From NCBI GenBank assembly GCA_002869145.1, contig PKTM01000020.1:1-64000 (forward strand): a DNA stretch of 64,000 bases. Reading direction: 5' to 3'. Made by a program: the position numbers and the translations under genes. Source of the DNA: Denitrovibrio sp. (GTDB lineage: Bacteria; Chrysiogenota; Deferribacteres; Deferribacterales; Geovibrionaceae). The notes under the pieces are model-generated. The model was given only the letters and a program-made list of their open reading frames with translations, did not search any database and was not told the DNA's origin. Positions 27,228 through 35,770 of this stretch are shown in pieces (position 1 is the stretch's first letter; every line of letters begins with the position of its first letter).

Positions 27228-27698
27228 TTATTTACTGATTTTATCCAGTCTGGACTGCCACTTCTTTCTGGACGGCCGGATTGATATCAGATGTATAAAA
27301 GAGAAGATGAAAAACAGATAAAAGAATTTCAGGTCAGCTGTGGTTATATAAACTATCAGACCGAATAGGGTTATGGTCTCAGAAAGTGCCATATTGGCTA
27401 TGGATGCATACATAAGTTTTTTGCCCAAAGCCTCTACATCTCTGCATCCACGGACAAAATATGGTTCTGTCATGTACGATAGCGGAAAAAAGACGATGGA
27501 CAGCACTATAAATGTTACGCCCATGTTCTTAATAGTTTCAAAATTCAGATAGTGGAAAATGTCCCACTGGAAGCTTTCGGCTACAGCCACAAAAAGCGGG
27601 TATAGAAAAAGCCCGTACACCATAGAGCGGTATAGTTTGTTGGTCATCTCAAAATAATAAATAAATTTCTCTTTTTCACTCATATCTGGAATATACAT
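27228..27698 (-). CDS. small polytopic membrane protein of unknown function
   Basis: No family was recognised. The 156-residue product has about four hydrophobic helices (near residues 27-45, 58-78, 98-118 and 120-138) and charged ends, with a basic C-terminus (RPSRKKWQSRLDKISK). An internal ATG at codon 6 (MSEKEKF) is an alternative start, and neither has a clear ribosome-binding site. It lies 68 bp upstream of the membrane-TPR gene on the same strand and may head that operon. Confidence 0.6.
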   Translation of the reverse strand: MYIPDMSEKEKFIYYFEMTNKLYRSMVYGLFLYPLFVAVAESFQWDIFHYLNFETIKNMGVTFIVLSIVFFPLSYMTEPYFVRGCRDVEALGKKLMYASIANMALSETITLFGLIVYITTADLKFFYLFFIFSFIHLISIRPSRKKWQSRLDKISK

Positions 27699-27754
27699 AT
27701 TTTATTGCGGAATTTAAAGAATAATATTAAATCCTTTTAAAGGAGAATTCAGCC

Positions 27755-27783
27755 TTGTTTAACAGAGTTAAATTTACTAAAAT
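27755..27783 (+). promoter_or_regulatory. putative ilvD promoter with overlapping inverted repeat
   Basis: TTGTTT and TAAAAT are separated by exactly 17 bp, 34 bp before the ilvD ATG. A perfect short inverted repeat, TTTAAC-aga-GTTAAA (27758-27772), overlaps the -35 box and spacer and could be an operator. Assigned by eye. Confidence 0.5.
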
Positions 27784-27816
27784 TATATTCATATAACTAA
27801 AAACAGAGAGGATGCT

Positions 27817-29661
27817 ATGCCTGCCTATCGTTCCCATACAAGTACAAAAGGAAGAAATATGGCTGGAGCACGTGCATTATGGCGTGCAACAGGTATGAAA
27901 GAATCAGATTTTGAGAATAAGCCGATCATCGCTGTTGTAAATTCGTTTACCCAGTTTGTTCCGGGGCATGTTCATTTGAAAGACCTTGGACAGCTTGTGG
28001 CCGAAGAGATAGAGAAGGCCGGCGGTGTAGCCAAAGAGATGAACACAATAGCCATAGATGACGGTATAGCTATGGGGCATGACGGAATGCTTTACAGTCT
28101 TCCTTCAAGAGAGATTATAGCTGATTCTGTGGAATATATGGCAAATGCGCACTGCGCGGATGCACTTGTCTGCATATCCAACTGTGACAAGATCACACCG
28201 GGAATGCTTATGGCTGCCATGCGTTTAAACATCCCTGCAATATTCGTATCAGGCGGGCCTATGGAGGCAGGAAAGGCAGAGGTTGGCGGTAAGCCGGCGA
28301 AGCTTGACCTTGTCGACGCTATGGTTGCAGCTGTCAATGATCAGATATCTGATGAGGACTGCCAGATAATGGAGCGTTCTGCGTGTCCTACATGCGGTTC
28401 ATGCTCAGGAATGTTCACTGCGAATTCTATGAACTGCCTCGCCGAAGCGCTCGGAATGGCTCTTCCTGGCAACGGAAGTCTTGTAGCCACCCACACAGAG
28501 CGCAAAAACCTTTTTTTTGAAGCCGGCAGAAGGATAGTTGATCTTTGCAGAGCCTACTATGAAAAGGATGATGTGTCTGCGCTGCCCCGTTCCATAGCCA
28601 CAAAGAAAACTTTCGAAAACGCCATGTCGCTTGATATAGCCATGGGCGGTTCTACAAATACAGTTCTTCACCTCCTCGCAATTGCACAGGAGGCAGAAGT
28701 TGATTTTACTATGAAAGACATAGACAGACTTTCCCGTATTGTTCCGCATCTTTGCAAGGTCGCTCCCTCCACACAGGAATACCATATGGAAGATGTTCAT
28801 CGTGCAGGCGGTGTTATAGGTATTCTGGCGGAGCTTGACAGGGCAGGACTTATCCAGAAAGATTTACCCACTGTACAGCAGGAGACCATAGGCGAGGTTC
28901 TCGCTAAATGGGACGTTATGACAAGCCCGTCCGCAGAAAAAAGATATAGCGCAGCTCCGGGCAATGTTGCAACTCTGGAAGCTTTCAGCCAGAGCAAAAC
29001 CCAGTCGCTAGACAAGAACCGAGAGAGCGGATGTATCAGAGATAAAGCACATGCATATTCTCAGGACGGCGGTCTGGCTGTTTTATACGGTAATTTTGCG
29101 CAGGACGGCTGCATAGTTAAAACTGCAGGAGTAGATGCTAGCATATTAAAATTCTCAGGAACCGCACGCATTTTTGAAAGTCAGGATGCTGCTGTTCAGG
29201 GAATACTTACAGATAAGATTAACCCTGGAGATGTAGTGCTTATCCGCTACGAAGGTCCAAAGGGCGGACCGGGTATGCAGGAGATGCTTTACCCTACCAG
29301 CTACCTGAAGTCCAAAGGGCTTGGTAAACAGTGCGCACTTGTTACTGATGGTCGTTTTTCCGGCGGTACATCAGGTCTCTCCATAGGTCACGTTTCACCG
29401 GAAGCCGCAGAAGGCGGAAATATTGGACTAGTGGAAGAGGGTGACACTATACACATAGATATCCCAAACCGTAAGATTCAGATTGATGTGTCTGATGAGA
29501 CGCTGAGCAAGAGACGTGCTGCTATGGAAGCAAAAGGTGCAAAAGCATGGAAGCCTGAAAACCGTGACCGCAAGGTGTCCACCGCACTCAGAGCTTACGC
29601 CGCTATGACCACATCCGCTGCAAAAGGCGCAGTCAGAGACGTGTCTCAAGTAGAGAAGTAA
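27817..29661 (+). CDS. ilvD: dihydroxy-acid dehydratase
   Basis: IlvD dehydrates 2,3-dihydroxy-isovalerate and 2,3-dihydroxy-3-methylvalerate to the 2-keto acids of valine and isoleucine synthesis. The 614-residue product has the iron-sulfur ligand motifs [12 protein letters not shown] and [19 protein letters not shown] and the C-terminal [21 protein letters not shown] block (in two parts). The length matches the E. coli enzyme (616). AGAGG precedes the ATG. It is separated from ilvBNC by about 400 bp that include a MITE-like element. Confidence 0.97.
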   Translation: MPAYRSHTSTKGRNMAGARALWRATGMKESDFENKPIIAVVNSFTQFVPGHVHLKDLGQLVAEEIEKAGGVAKEMNTIAIDDGIAMGHDGMLYSLPSREIIADSVEYMANAHCADALVCISNCDKITPGMLMAAMRLNIPAIFVSGGPMEAGKAEVGGKPAKLDLVDAMVAAVNDQISDEDCQIMERSACPTCGSCSGMFTANSMNCLAEALGMALPGNGSLVATHTERKNLFFEAGRRIVDLCRAYYEKDDVSALPRSIATKKTFENAMSLDIAMGGSTNTVLHLLAIAQEAEVDFTMKDIDRLSRIVPHLCKVAPSTQEYHMEDVHRAGGVIGILAELDRAGLIQKDLPTVQQETIGEVLAKWDVMTSPSAEKRYSAAPGNVATLEAFSQSKTQSLDKNRESGCIRDKAHAYSQDGGLAVLYGNFAQDGCIVKTAGVDASILKFSGTARIFESQDAAVQGILTDKINPGDVVLIRYEGPKGGPGMQEMLYPTSYLKSKGLGKQCALVTDGRFSGGTSGLSIGHVSPEAAEGGNIGLVEEGDTIHIDIPNRKIQIDVSDETLSKRRAAMEAKGAKAWKPENRDRKVSTALRAYAAMTTSAAKGAVRDVSQVEK

Positions 29662-29672
29662 TAACAATATAA

Positions 29673-29813
29673 TGTCATTCTGAGCAGGCATCATGTTAAA
29701 GTGGTGCCTGCGTAAGAATCTCAGGCTTTTGTTGATTAGTATCATAATCATTTATAGATTAGCCACAGTCTGGGATTATTGCGTCAACACTTCGTTTTTC
29801 CTCATGATGACAA
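29673..29813. repeat. putative MITE- or REP-like element with inverted ends
   Basis: The left end TGTCATTCTGAGC (29673-29685) and the inverted right end (TGTCATCATGAGG read on the minus strand, 29800-29812) match at 10 of 13 positions. The element is about 140 bp, non-coding, and contains the string AAGAATCTCAGG. Such TGTCATTCTGAGC...AAGAATCTC patterns recur in repeats of many bacteria. Only one copy lies in this window, so mobility is inferred. Confidence 0.45.
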
Positions 29814-29827
29814 AACAAATAAAAGGG

Positions 29828-29856
29828 TTGAAACTTTATTAATTGTAATTTATAAC
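29828..29856 (+). promoter_or_regulatory. putative sigma-70 promoter for ilvBNC
   Basis: TTGAAA and TATAAC are separated by 17 bp. A start site near 29863 would give ilvB an untranslated leader of almost 200 nt. This is the best promoter-like sequence between ilvD and ilvB. Confidence 0.5.
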
Positions 29857-29977
29857 GTAAGACCCGCTGGTGGAACTATCTGCTGTTTTACCGGCATTGG
29901 AGTTCAGTATCGACACAGATACTTTACATCCGTCATACATTTTAGCTTCGGCCGCTGATCCGGAGTAGGTGGAATTT
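29839..29977 (-). pseudogene. possible remnant of a reading frame in the ilvD-ilvB gap
   Basis: The minus strand has an open stretch of about 45 codons ending in TAA at 29839. It reads plausibly as protein (KMYDGCKVSVSILNSNAGK, then a Ser/Thr-rich end and YVINYN) and has an ATG at 29940. It is closed upstream by an in-frame TAA at about 29980 and has no ribosome-binding site. It may be the tail of a lost gene or a chance frame. It overlaps the putative ilvB promoter. Confidence 0.25.
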
Positions 29978-30059
29978 GCTTATATGGGCTTCCTCAAACG
30001 GCCTTTGGGTAAATTATACATAAGACAGCGGTAATTAATTGAAGCGAGGAGTTTTTTAT
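29863..30059 (+). promoter_or_regulatory. possible structured 5' leader of ilvB
   Basis: Between the likely start site and ilvB the DNA can form at least two stems: GCTGGT with ACCGGC (start near 29865), and AGTATC-gacaca-GATACT at 29906-29923. A 16-codon frame at 29984-30034 contains three leucine codons and one isoleucine codon. No intrinsic terminator was found inside, so any control mechanism is speculative. Confidence 0.3.
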
Positions 30060-31751
30060 ATGAAAATGACAGGAGCAGAAATTCTCGTTGAATCACTGCG
30101 GAAAGAAGGAGTTGACTTACTCTTCGGATATCCCGGCGGTGTTCTCCTCGGAATCTACGACACACTATTCGATTCAGACATCAAACACATTCTCCCCAGA
30201 CACGAACAGGGCGGTATCCACGCAGCAGACGGATATGCAAGAGCCACTGGCAAAGTAGGCGTGTGCTTCGGTACATCAGGCCCAGGGGCCACGAACCTTG
30301 TAACCGGTATCTGTAATGCACAGATGGACTCTGTCCCTCTTGTTGTTTTAACAGGTCAGGTTGCAACAAGCCTTATCGGCGGAGATGCATTTCAGGAAGC
30401 TGATATTATCGGTATTACAAGACCCATAGTTAAGCACAGTTACCTTATTTCCAACCCTGAAGAGATCACAACAGTTATCAAAGAAGCTTTCCACATTGCA
30501 GCCTCAGGACGTCCGGGACCGGTCGTTATAGACCTGCCGAAAGATATCATGGCTCAGAAAGCTGAGTTCAAGTATCCTGCCAAAGTTGACCTGCCGGGTT
30601 ATAATCCCACTGTAAAAGGTCACTTGGGACAGATTAAAAAAATGCTCAGAATGATGGAAGGTGCTAAAAAACCAGTTATCTACATGGGCGGCGGTGTTGT
30701 TATCTCCGGCGCAAACGAAGAGATGGCAAAGGTCTCTGAGCTTACAGGAATACCTGTAATATCATCTTTCCTCGGTAAGGGCGGAATACCCGGAACACAC
30801 GAGAATTATATCGGCTGGCTAGGCATGCACGGAAACTATGCTTCCAACATGGCTATGGCAGAGCCGGATTTCATACTGGCAGTAGGCACAAGGTTTTCAG
30901 ACCGCTCAACAGGCCGTCTGGACGGATTTGCACCTAATGCTACAATAGCACATATTGACGTGGACCCTTCCAGCATCAGTAAAAACGTTAAAATCGACGT
31001 GCCTATAGTCGGTGACGTGAAAGCTGTTCTGAAGCAGGTTCTCGCTGAAATAGAGAAATATAGCTGGGACAAAAATCTTACGTCCAGAAAAGACTGGATG
31101 GCAAAAATTAAGGCTTGGGACAAGAAACAGCCTTTCGGTTACGACCGCAAAGCTGACATTATCAAGCCCCAGTATGTTGTTGAGTCCATATATAAAGTTA
31201 CCAAAGGCGAAGCTATCATCTGTACCGAGGTTGGCCAGAACCAGATGTGGGCAGGACAGTTCTATAAATTTAAAGAACCAAGACAGTTTATATCATCCGG
31301 CGGACTAGGAACAATGGGCTTCGGATTTCCTGCGGCAATAGGCGCAAAGCTCGGCTGTCCGGAAAAAGAGGTTTTTGACATTGCCGGTGATGGCTCGTTT
31401 ATGATGAACCTTCAGGAGATATGCACAGCTGTACAATATAATGTAGCTGTTAAGGTCGCTATACTGAACAATAAATATCTCGGTATGATAAGGCAGTGGC
31501 AGAACATGTTTTTTAACAACAGATATTCTGAATGCTGTCTCGACTGCCAGCCTGACTTTGTTAAGCTAGCAGAATCTTTCAACGCCGTAGGGATGCGCAT
31601 TGAAAGAAAAGAGGATGTTGAAGGGGCTATCAGGGAATCTTTAAAGATCAAAGACAAGCCTGTTATAATGGACTTCTGTGTGGATAGGGACGAGAACGTT
31701 TTCCCTATGATACCTGCGGGCGCCGCAGTAAACGAAATGCTGCTTAAGTAA
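30060..31751 (+). CDS. ilvB: acetolactate synthase large subunit
   Basis: This thiamine-diphosphate enzyme makes 2-acetolactate or 2-aceto-2-hydroxybutyrate, the first common step of branched-chain amino acid synthesis. The 563-residue product has the N-terminal GYPGGVLLGIYD and PRHEQGGIHAADGYAR segments containing the catalytic glutamate. The thiamine-binding motif GDGSFMMN...NNKYLGMIRQW lies near the C-terminus. ATG at 30060 is chosen because GCGAGGA lies about 10 bp upstream; a TTG at 30039 would place this site inside the gene. ilvN follows after 10 bp. Confidence 0.96.
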   Translation: MKMTGAEILVESLRKEGVDLLFGYPGGVLLGIYDTLFDSDIKHILPRHEQGGIHAADGYARATGKVGVCFGTSGPGATNLVTGICNAQMDSVPLVVLTGQVATSLIGGDAFQEADIIGITRPIVKHSYLISNPEEITTVIKEAFHIAASGRPGPVVIDLPKDIMAQKAEFKYPAKVDLPGYNPTVKGHLGQIKKMLRMMEGAKKPVIYMGGGVVISGANEEMAKVSELTGIPVISSFLGKGGIPGTHENYIGWLGMHGNYASNMAMAEPDFILAVGTRFSDRSTGRLDGFAPNATIAHIDVDPSSISKNVKIDVPIVGDVKAVLKQVLAEIEKYSWDKNLTSRKDWMAKIKAWDKKQPFGYDRKADIIKPQYVVESIYKVTKGEAIICTEVGQNQMWAGQFYKFKEPRQFISSGGLGTMGFGFPAAIGAKLGCPEKEVFDIAGDGSFMMNLQEICTAVQYNVAVKVAILNNKYLGMIRQWQNMFFNNRYSECCLDCQPDFVKLAESFNAVGMRIERKEDVEGAIRESLKIKDKPVIMDFCVDRDENVFPMIPAGAAVNEMLLK

Positions 31752-31761
31752 GGAGATTAAC

Positions 31762-32259
31762 ATGAGACATACTATATCTGTTTTAGTTGAAAACAAGTTT
31801 GGTGTACTTTCACGCATCTCCGGTCTGTTCAGCGGCAGGGGATACAACATCGAGTCATTGTCCGTTAACAAGACTCTGGAAGAAGGCATATCTATCATGA
31901 CCATCGTTACCTCTGGTGATGATGCCATTATTGAGCAAATCATAAAACAGCTTCGGAAGCTGGTGAATGTTCTGAAAGTTCGTGATGTTAGTCAGATGGA
32001 TCACATAGAGCGTGAGATGATGCTTCTCAAAGTTCGTACAGAAAAGACTAACCGTTCTGAGATATTTAACATTATTAATACATTCAGAGGCAAAACCATC
32101 GACATTACAAACAACTCTCTTGTGGTGGAAATCACAGGGGCGAAAGATAAACTGATGGCTTTTGTTAAGGTTCTGGAGCCTTACGGCATAATAGAAGTAG
32201 GGCGCACGGGTGCTATTGCACTCTCCAGAGGAAGCAAGCCCACTACGGACTTTAAGTAA
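31762..32259 (+). CDS. ilvN: acetolactate synthase small (regulatory) subunit
   Basis: IlvN binds valine and gives feedback control to IlvB. The 165-residue protein has an N-terminal ACT domain (HTISVLVENKFGVLSRISGLF, in family form VLVENxxGVLxRxxGLF, and GYNIESLSV) and a C-terminal ALS-specific domain ending in GRTGAIALSRG. This is the long form typical of IlvH/IlvN proteins. AAGGAG precedes the ATG by about 7 bp. ilvC follows after 60 bp. Confidence 0.96.
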   Translation: MRHTISVLVENKFGVLSRISGLFSGRGYNIESLSVNKTLEEGISIMTIVTSGDDAIIEQIIKQLRKLVNVLKVRDVSQMDHIEREMMLLKVRTEKTNRSEIFNIINTFRGKTIDITNNSLVVEITGAKDKLMAFVKVLEPYGIIEVGRTGAIALSRGSKPTTDFK

Positions 32260-32319
32260 GCAGTTTAACCGTCAAAATAGCCGTCTTGCGGCATTAGGTT
32301 ATATATTAAGGAGAAATTG

Positions 32320-33336
32320 ATGAAGATCTATTACGAGAAAGATACTAACCTTGAGCTTATCAAAACTAAAAAAGTAGCTGTTGTAGGCTACGGCTCACAG
32401 GGTTACGGTCACACAAACAACATGAAAGATTCTGGTGTTGACGTATGTGTAGCACTCAGAAAAGACAGCCCAAGCTGGGCAAAAGCTGAGTCCGCAGGAC
32501 TTAAAGTTATGGAAGTAAAGGAAGCTTGCAAATGGGCTGACTTTATTATGGTTCTCGCTCCAGACGAATGTCAGGGCGACATCTACAAAGAATCTATCGA
32601 ACCGGGTCTTGAAGAAGGAAACTACCTTGCTTTCGCTCACGGTTTTAACATTCTTTTCAACCAGATAGTTCCGCCAAAAAATGTAAACGTGGTAATGATT
32701 GCTCCTAAAGGACCAGGTCACCTTGTTCGTGCTGAATACGAAAAAGGCGCAGGTGTTCCATGTCTTATCGCTATAGACCAGGACTACACTGGCGACAGCC
32801 GTGATGTAGCTCTCTCTTATGCTAACGCAATAGGGGGCGCAAGAGCCGCTATCCTTGAAACATCATTCAAAGAAGAGACAGAGACTGACCTTTTCGGTGA
32901 GCAGGTTGTTCTTTGCGGTGGTATTACACAGCTTATCCAGTACGGATTTGAAACCCTTGTTGAGGCAGGCTATGCGCCAGAGATGGCTTACTATGAGTGC
33001 CTTCATGAGGTTAAGCTTATTGTTGATCTTATTTATGAGGGCGGTATCACAAACATGCGCTACTCTATCAGCAACACTGCTCAGTACGGTGACCTTACAA
33101 GAGGCCCAAGAGTTATCGCTCCTGATGTGAAAGAGCGTATGAAAGAGTGCCTTTACGAGATTCAGTCTGGTAAATTCGCTAACGAGTGGATGCTTGAGAA
33201 CAAGGCTAACTGCCCTAATTTCAACGCACTCACAAGAATGGGCGCTGAGCACCCTATCGAAGAGGTAGGCGGAAAGCTTCGCGGTCTTATGAGCTGGCTC
33301 GGCAAAAATAAAATAGTCGACAAAGATAAAAATTAA
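32320..33336 (+). CDS. ilvC: ketol-acid reductoisomerase (class I)
   Basis: KARI isomerises and reduces acetolactate to the dihydroxy acid used by IlvD. The 338-residue class I enzyme has the dinucleotide loop [20 protein letters not shown] and the cofactor-specificity loop LRKDSPSW. The metal-binding catalytic core [13 protein letters not shown] and [18 protein letters not shown] follows. The usual HAHA after GYGSQG is replaced by YGHT, a mild variation. ATG at 32320 is preferred over TTG at 32317 because AAGGAG at 32308-32313 fits it better. It ends the ilvBNC unit and has a terminator. Confidence 0.96.
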   Translation: MKIYYEKDTNLELIKTKKVAVVGYGSQGYGHTNNMKDSGVDVCVALRKDSPSWAKAESAGLKVMEVKEACKWADFIMVLAPDECQGDIYKESIEPGLEEGNYLAFAHGFNILFNQIVPPKNVNVVMIAPKGPGHLVRAEYEKGAGVPCLIAIDQDYTGDSRDVALSYANAIGGARAAILETSFKEETETDLFGEQVVLCGGITQLIQYGFETLVEAGYAPEMAYYECLHEVKLIVDLIYEGGITNMRYSISNTAQYGDLTRGPRVIAPDVKERMKECLYEIQSGKFANEWMLENKANCPNFNALTRMGAEHPIEEVGGKLRGLMSWLGKNKIVDKDKN

Positions 33337-33369
33337 TATCAGCATAAAAAATCATCTTTAAGATATTAG

Positions 33370-33401
33370 AAGGCGCGTCCCGAAAGGTTCGCGCCTTTTT
33401 T
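33370..33401 (+). terminator. Rho-independent terminator after ilvC
   Basis: The stem AAGGCGCG / CGCGCCTT closes a loop of about 10 bases and is followed by a T-run, about 35 bp after the ilvC stop. Confidence 0.9.
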
Positions 33402-33470
33402 ATGCAAAAATAATTATTGGACTATATTGAGGTATGTTGACATTTGTAGATTGATATAATGAGAAGTATG

Positions 33471-33499
33471 AAAAAAGGCGGTCAAGTGACCGCCTTTGT
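33471..33499 (-). terminator. terminator of rplY (minus strand)
   Basis: Read on the minus strand, AAAGGCGGTC and GACCGCCTTT form a 10-bp stem with a 4-base loop, followed by T residues. It lies about 50 bp after the rplY stop. A second stem, GTGACCG-gattaaa-CGGTCAC, lies between it and the gene at about 33516-33536. Confidence 0.8.
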
Positions 33500-33549
33500 A
33501 AATTATTCATCTTAAAGTGACCGGATTAAACGGTCACAGTTGTGTTATA

Positions 33550-34176
33550 TTAGTCCTCAGATCTTTCTGAGATTATCTCTGGTTCAGGCATTTCTTCTGG
33601 ACCATCGGCTGGCTCTACCTCTTCGAGTCTAGGCTCACTCACATATGCAATAGCGCCTTCTGTTGGCTCAAGCAGTGTATGCTCTTCGCTGAACTCGACT
33701 TCTGTAATATTGAACGCCTCGCCTATCTTAAGGTGAGAAATGTCTACTGTAATCTTTTCAGGGATATTTTTCGGAAGAGTACGAATCTTAACACTTGTTA
33801 TAGATGTGTTCAGAATTCCTCCATGTTTAAGCCCTTCAGGCTCGCCTACTATTTCGAATGAAACGTCAATGTCTACTTCCTGTCCAACAGTAAGTGACTG
33901 GAAATCAGCATGGATTATTTTGTCTGCTGTGTGGTTGTACTGAAGTGTTTTCAGGAAACAGTCAACAGGCTCTTTGATCCCTTTTATTTTAAGCTCAACA
34001 CGGAAGTTTCCGAAAGGTCTTTTTTCAAGATCCATCACGTTCATCATAATAGGTATACTGTCTTCGCCTCTATGAGTAACAATAGCAGGCACTTGCCCTG
34101 CTTTGCGGGCCTCGTTCATTTCGCCCTGAGTCATAGGTTTTCTCTTTGTAGCTTCCCATCTAATGGTCTTTATCAT
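33550..34176 (-). CDS. rplY: 50S ribosomal protein L25 / general stress protein Ctc
   Basis: The long Ctc form of L25 binds 5S rRNA. The 208-residue product has an N-terminal L25 domain (about residues 5-92, including ARKAGQVPAIV and LQYNHTADKIIHADFQ). The C-terminal TL5/CTC beta domain has PEGLKHGGILNTSI and DISHLKIGEAF, and an acidic tail follows. ATG at 34176 is chosen with AGGAG 6 bp upstream; a TTG codon just before it is possible. It is inverted relative to its neighbours, between ilvC and psd. pth, often adjacent in other genomes, is not present. Confidence 0.94.
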   Translation of the reverse strand: MIKTIRWEATKRKPMTQGEMNEARKAGQVPAIVTHRGEDSIPIMMNVMDLEKRPFGNFRVELKIKGIKEPVDCFLKTLQYNHTADKIIHADFQSLTVGQEVDIDVSFEIVGEPEGLKHGGILNTSITSVKIRTLPKNIPEKITVDISHLKIGEAFNITEVEFSEEHTLLEPTEGAIAYVSEPRLEEVEPADGPEEMPEPEIISERSED

Positions 34177-34211
34177 CAAATTCTCCTTAGTCTATTTTTT
34201 GTGTAGCAGGC

Positions 34212-34240
34212 ATAGTAACACTAAAAACCCTATAAATCAA
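34212..34240 (-). promoter_or_regulatory. putative rplY promoter
   Basis: On the minus strand TTGATT and TACTAT are separated by 17 bp, ending about 35 bp before the rplY ATG. It lies back to back with the putative psd promoter. Confidence 0.5.
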
Positions 34241-34261
34241 TCGTCGGGTTAATTATTCTTC

Positions 34262-34290
34262 TTGAAAACTGAACATATAGAAGGTATCTT
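34262..34290 (+). promoter_or_regulatory. putative psd-pssA promoter
   Basis: TTGAAA and TATCTT are separated by 17 bp, about 28 bp before the preferred psd start. Divergent from the rplY promoter. Confidence 0.5.
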
Positions 34291-34317
34291 AAGCAAAAAT
34301 GTATAGAGGTGGTCGTT

Positions 34318-34935
34318 TTGATAGCTAAAGAAGGATTTCCGTTTGTTTTTGGGGCTTTGGCCGTATTTATTATACTTGTAATATTTCCTGTTAAGCTCCT
34401 GATATTTTTATCACTTTTATGCTGCGTGTTCTTCCTGTGGTTTTTCAGAGACCCGGAAAGGAGCATACCACCTTTCAAAGACATAATGGTTTCGCCAGCT
34501 GACGGCAAAGTTGTCGAAGCGCTAGAGACAGAGTATGAAGGGCGGGAAGTCACTAAGATAAGCGTTTTTATGAACGTGTTCAATGTGCATGTTAACAGAA
34601 TGCCTATCGGCGGCGAGCTGACTGCAATAACCCATAAGCCGGGTAAATTTCTAGCAGCTGATAAGCCTGAAGCATCATATGAAAATGAACAGAATATCAT
34701 TGATATATCTACACAATATGGCGATGTGACAGTGAAGCAGGTGGCAGGATTACTCGCCAGAAGAACAGTCTGCAACGCTAAAGTAGGGGAAAAACTTCCT
34801 GTTGGAGAAAGATTTGGAATTATAAAATTTTCATCCAGAGTGGAAGTCTTTGTCCCGAAAGGGTTTGACATTTGTGTTAAAAGTGGTGATATTGTGAAAG
34901 CAGGCGAGTCAGTAATCGCTAAATATATAGGTTAA
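34318..34935 (+). CDS. psd: phosphatidylserine decarboxylase proenzyme, short type
   Basis: Psd makes phosphatidylethanolamine from phosphatidylserine at the inner membrane using a self-made pyruvoyl group. The 205-residue product is the short form found in many anaerobes. It has two N-terminal membrane segments, FFRDPER, SPADGKVVE and VFMNVFNVHVNR. The processing site usually reads F-G-S-R; here it reads F-S-S-R (residues 171-174), with serine in place of the glycine. TTG at 34318 is the preferred start because AGAGG lies 8 bp upstream; GTG at 34309 overlaps that site. pssA follows after 7 bp. Confidence 0.92.
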   Translation: MIAKEGFPFVFGALAVFIILVIFPVKLLIFLSLLCCVFFLWFFRDPERSIPPFKDIMVSPADGKVVEALETEYEGREVTKISVFMNVFNVHVNRMPIGGELTAITHKPGKFLAADKPEASYENEQNIIDISTQYGDVTVKQVAGLLARRTVCNAKVGEKLPVGERFGIIKFSSRVEVFVPKGFDICVKSGDIVKAGESVIAKYIG

Positions 34936-34942
34936 CAAGAGA

Positions 34943-35695
34943 TTGGAACACACAACGAATAACAAAAGTTACCTTTTACCGAACCTCGTTACCATACTTG
35001 GGCTTTTTTGTGGATTTTACTCCATAATAGCTACTTTGAACGGGGAATATGTTATTGCTGCAAGCGCTACTCTGGTAGCATTTGTCTTCGACGGCATAGA
35101 CGGGAAACTTGCGCGTATGCTTAACGCTACCAGTGACTTTGGGATTCAACTCGATTCACTGGCTGACCTTATATCTTTTGGAGTGGCTCCTGCTATACTG
35201 GTATATCAGTGGGCGCTTGTCCCTTATGGCAGACTCGGCTGGATGGCTGCGTTTCTTTTTGTAGCCTGTGGTGCTTTACGTCTTGCACGTTTTAATGTTC
35301 AAACAAAAAAAACCGACCCACGATTTTTTATTGGTTTACCTATCCCTGCAGCAGCAGGTGTTATTGTGACCAGTGTTCTTTTTACAAAAGAATTTATAGG
35401 CGACCCAAACTCTATGACAGTTCCAATATGGTTTACTTTTAACATATACATTCTCGCCTTCTTGATGGTGAGCAACATAAGATATTACAGCGGAAAGACC
35501 ATAACTCATCTTAAGTCATATAACGCACTTGTAGTATTTGTACTCATGATCTTTGTTCTTGGTCTCTATCCAGAGCTTTTCCTATTTCTCCTAGCCACCG
35601 GATACGCTCTAAGCGGTTTGCTATATCTAGCTTATGTTCGCTTAAAGAAGTCTAAAAAGGCAGAAGAGGTAACAAACAGCGAAGAACATTTATAA
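34943..35695 (+). CDS. pssA: CDP-diacylglycerol-serine O-phosphatidyltransferase
   Basis: PssA joins CDP-diacylglycerol and serine to make phosphatidylserine, the substrate of the Psd encoded just before it. The 250-residue membrane protein has about eight hydrophobic helices and the CDP-alcohol phosphotransferase signature. Here this is DGKLAR, eight residues, G-x3-D-x3-D (near residues 51-74). TTG is the start, with a weak AAGAGA ribosome-binding site. A lysine- and glutamate-rich C-terminal tail faces the cytoplasm. A terminator follows about 40 bp downstream. Confidence 0.93.
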   Translation: MEHTTNNKSYLLPNLVTILGLFCGFYSIIATLNGEYVIAASATLVAFVFDGIDGKLARMLNATSDFGIQLDSLADLISFGVAPAILVYQWALVPYGRLGWMAAFLFVACGALRLARFNVQTKKTDPRFFIGLPIPAAAGVIVTSVLFTKEFIGDPNSMTVPIWFTFNIYILAFLMVSNIRYYSGKTITHLKSYNALVVFVLMIFVLGLYPELFLFLLATGYALSGLLYLAYVRLKKSKKAEEVTNSEEHL

Positions 35696-35738
35696 GAAAA
35701 AAACCTGCTGGTCAGGAGAAAATTATAAATAAAAGCTA

Positions 35739-35770
35739 AAACCTCAGCCTTAGGGCTGAGGTTTTTTTTT
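35739..35770 (+). terminator. Rho-independent terminator after pssA
   Basis: AACCTCAGCC and GGCTGAGGTT form a 10-bp stem around a 4-base loop, followed by nine T residues. It ends the psd-pssA unit before leuA. Confidence 0.93.

Noticed and set aside
29960-29985. T-box-like AGGTGG sequence before ilvB
   Set aside because: Only part of the conserved T-box string is present, with no specifier stem or terminator.
29984-30034. Sixteen-codon leader peptide for ilvB attenuation
   Set aside because: Only three Leu and one Ile codon, no terminator/antiterminator pair downstream, and the ribosome-binding site is about 11 bp away.
32279-32294. Small hairpin GCCG-tcttg-CGGC between ilvN and ilvC
   Set aside because: Four base pairs without a T-run; too weak to call a terminator or processing site.
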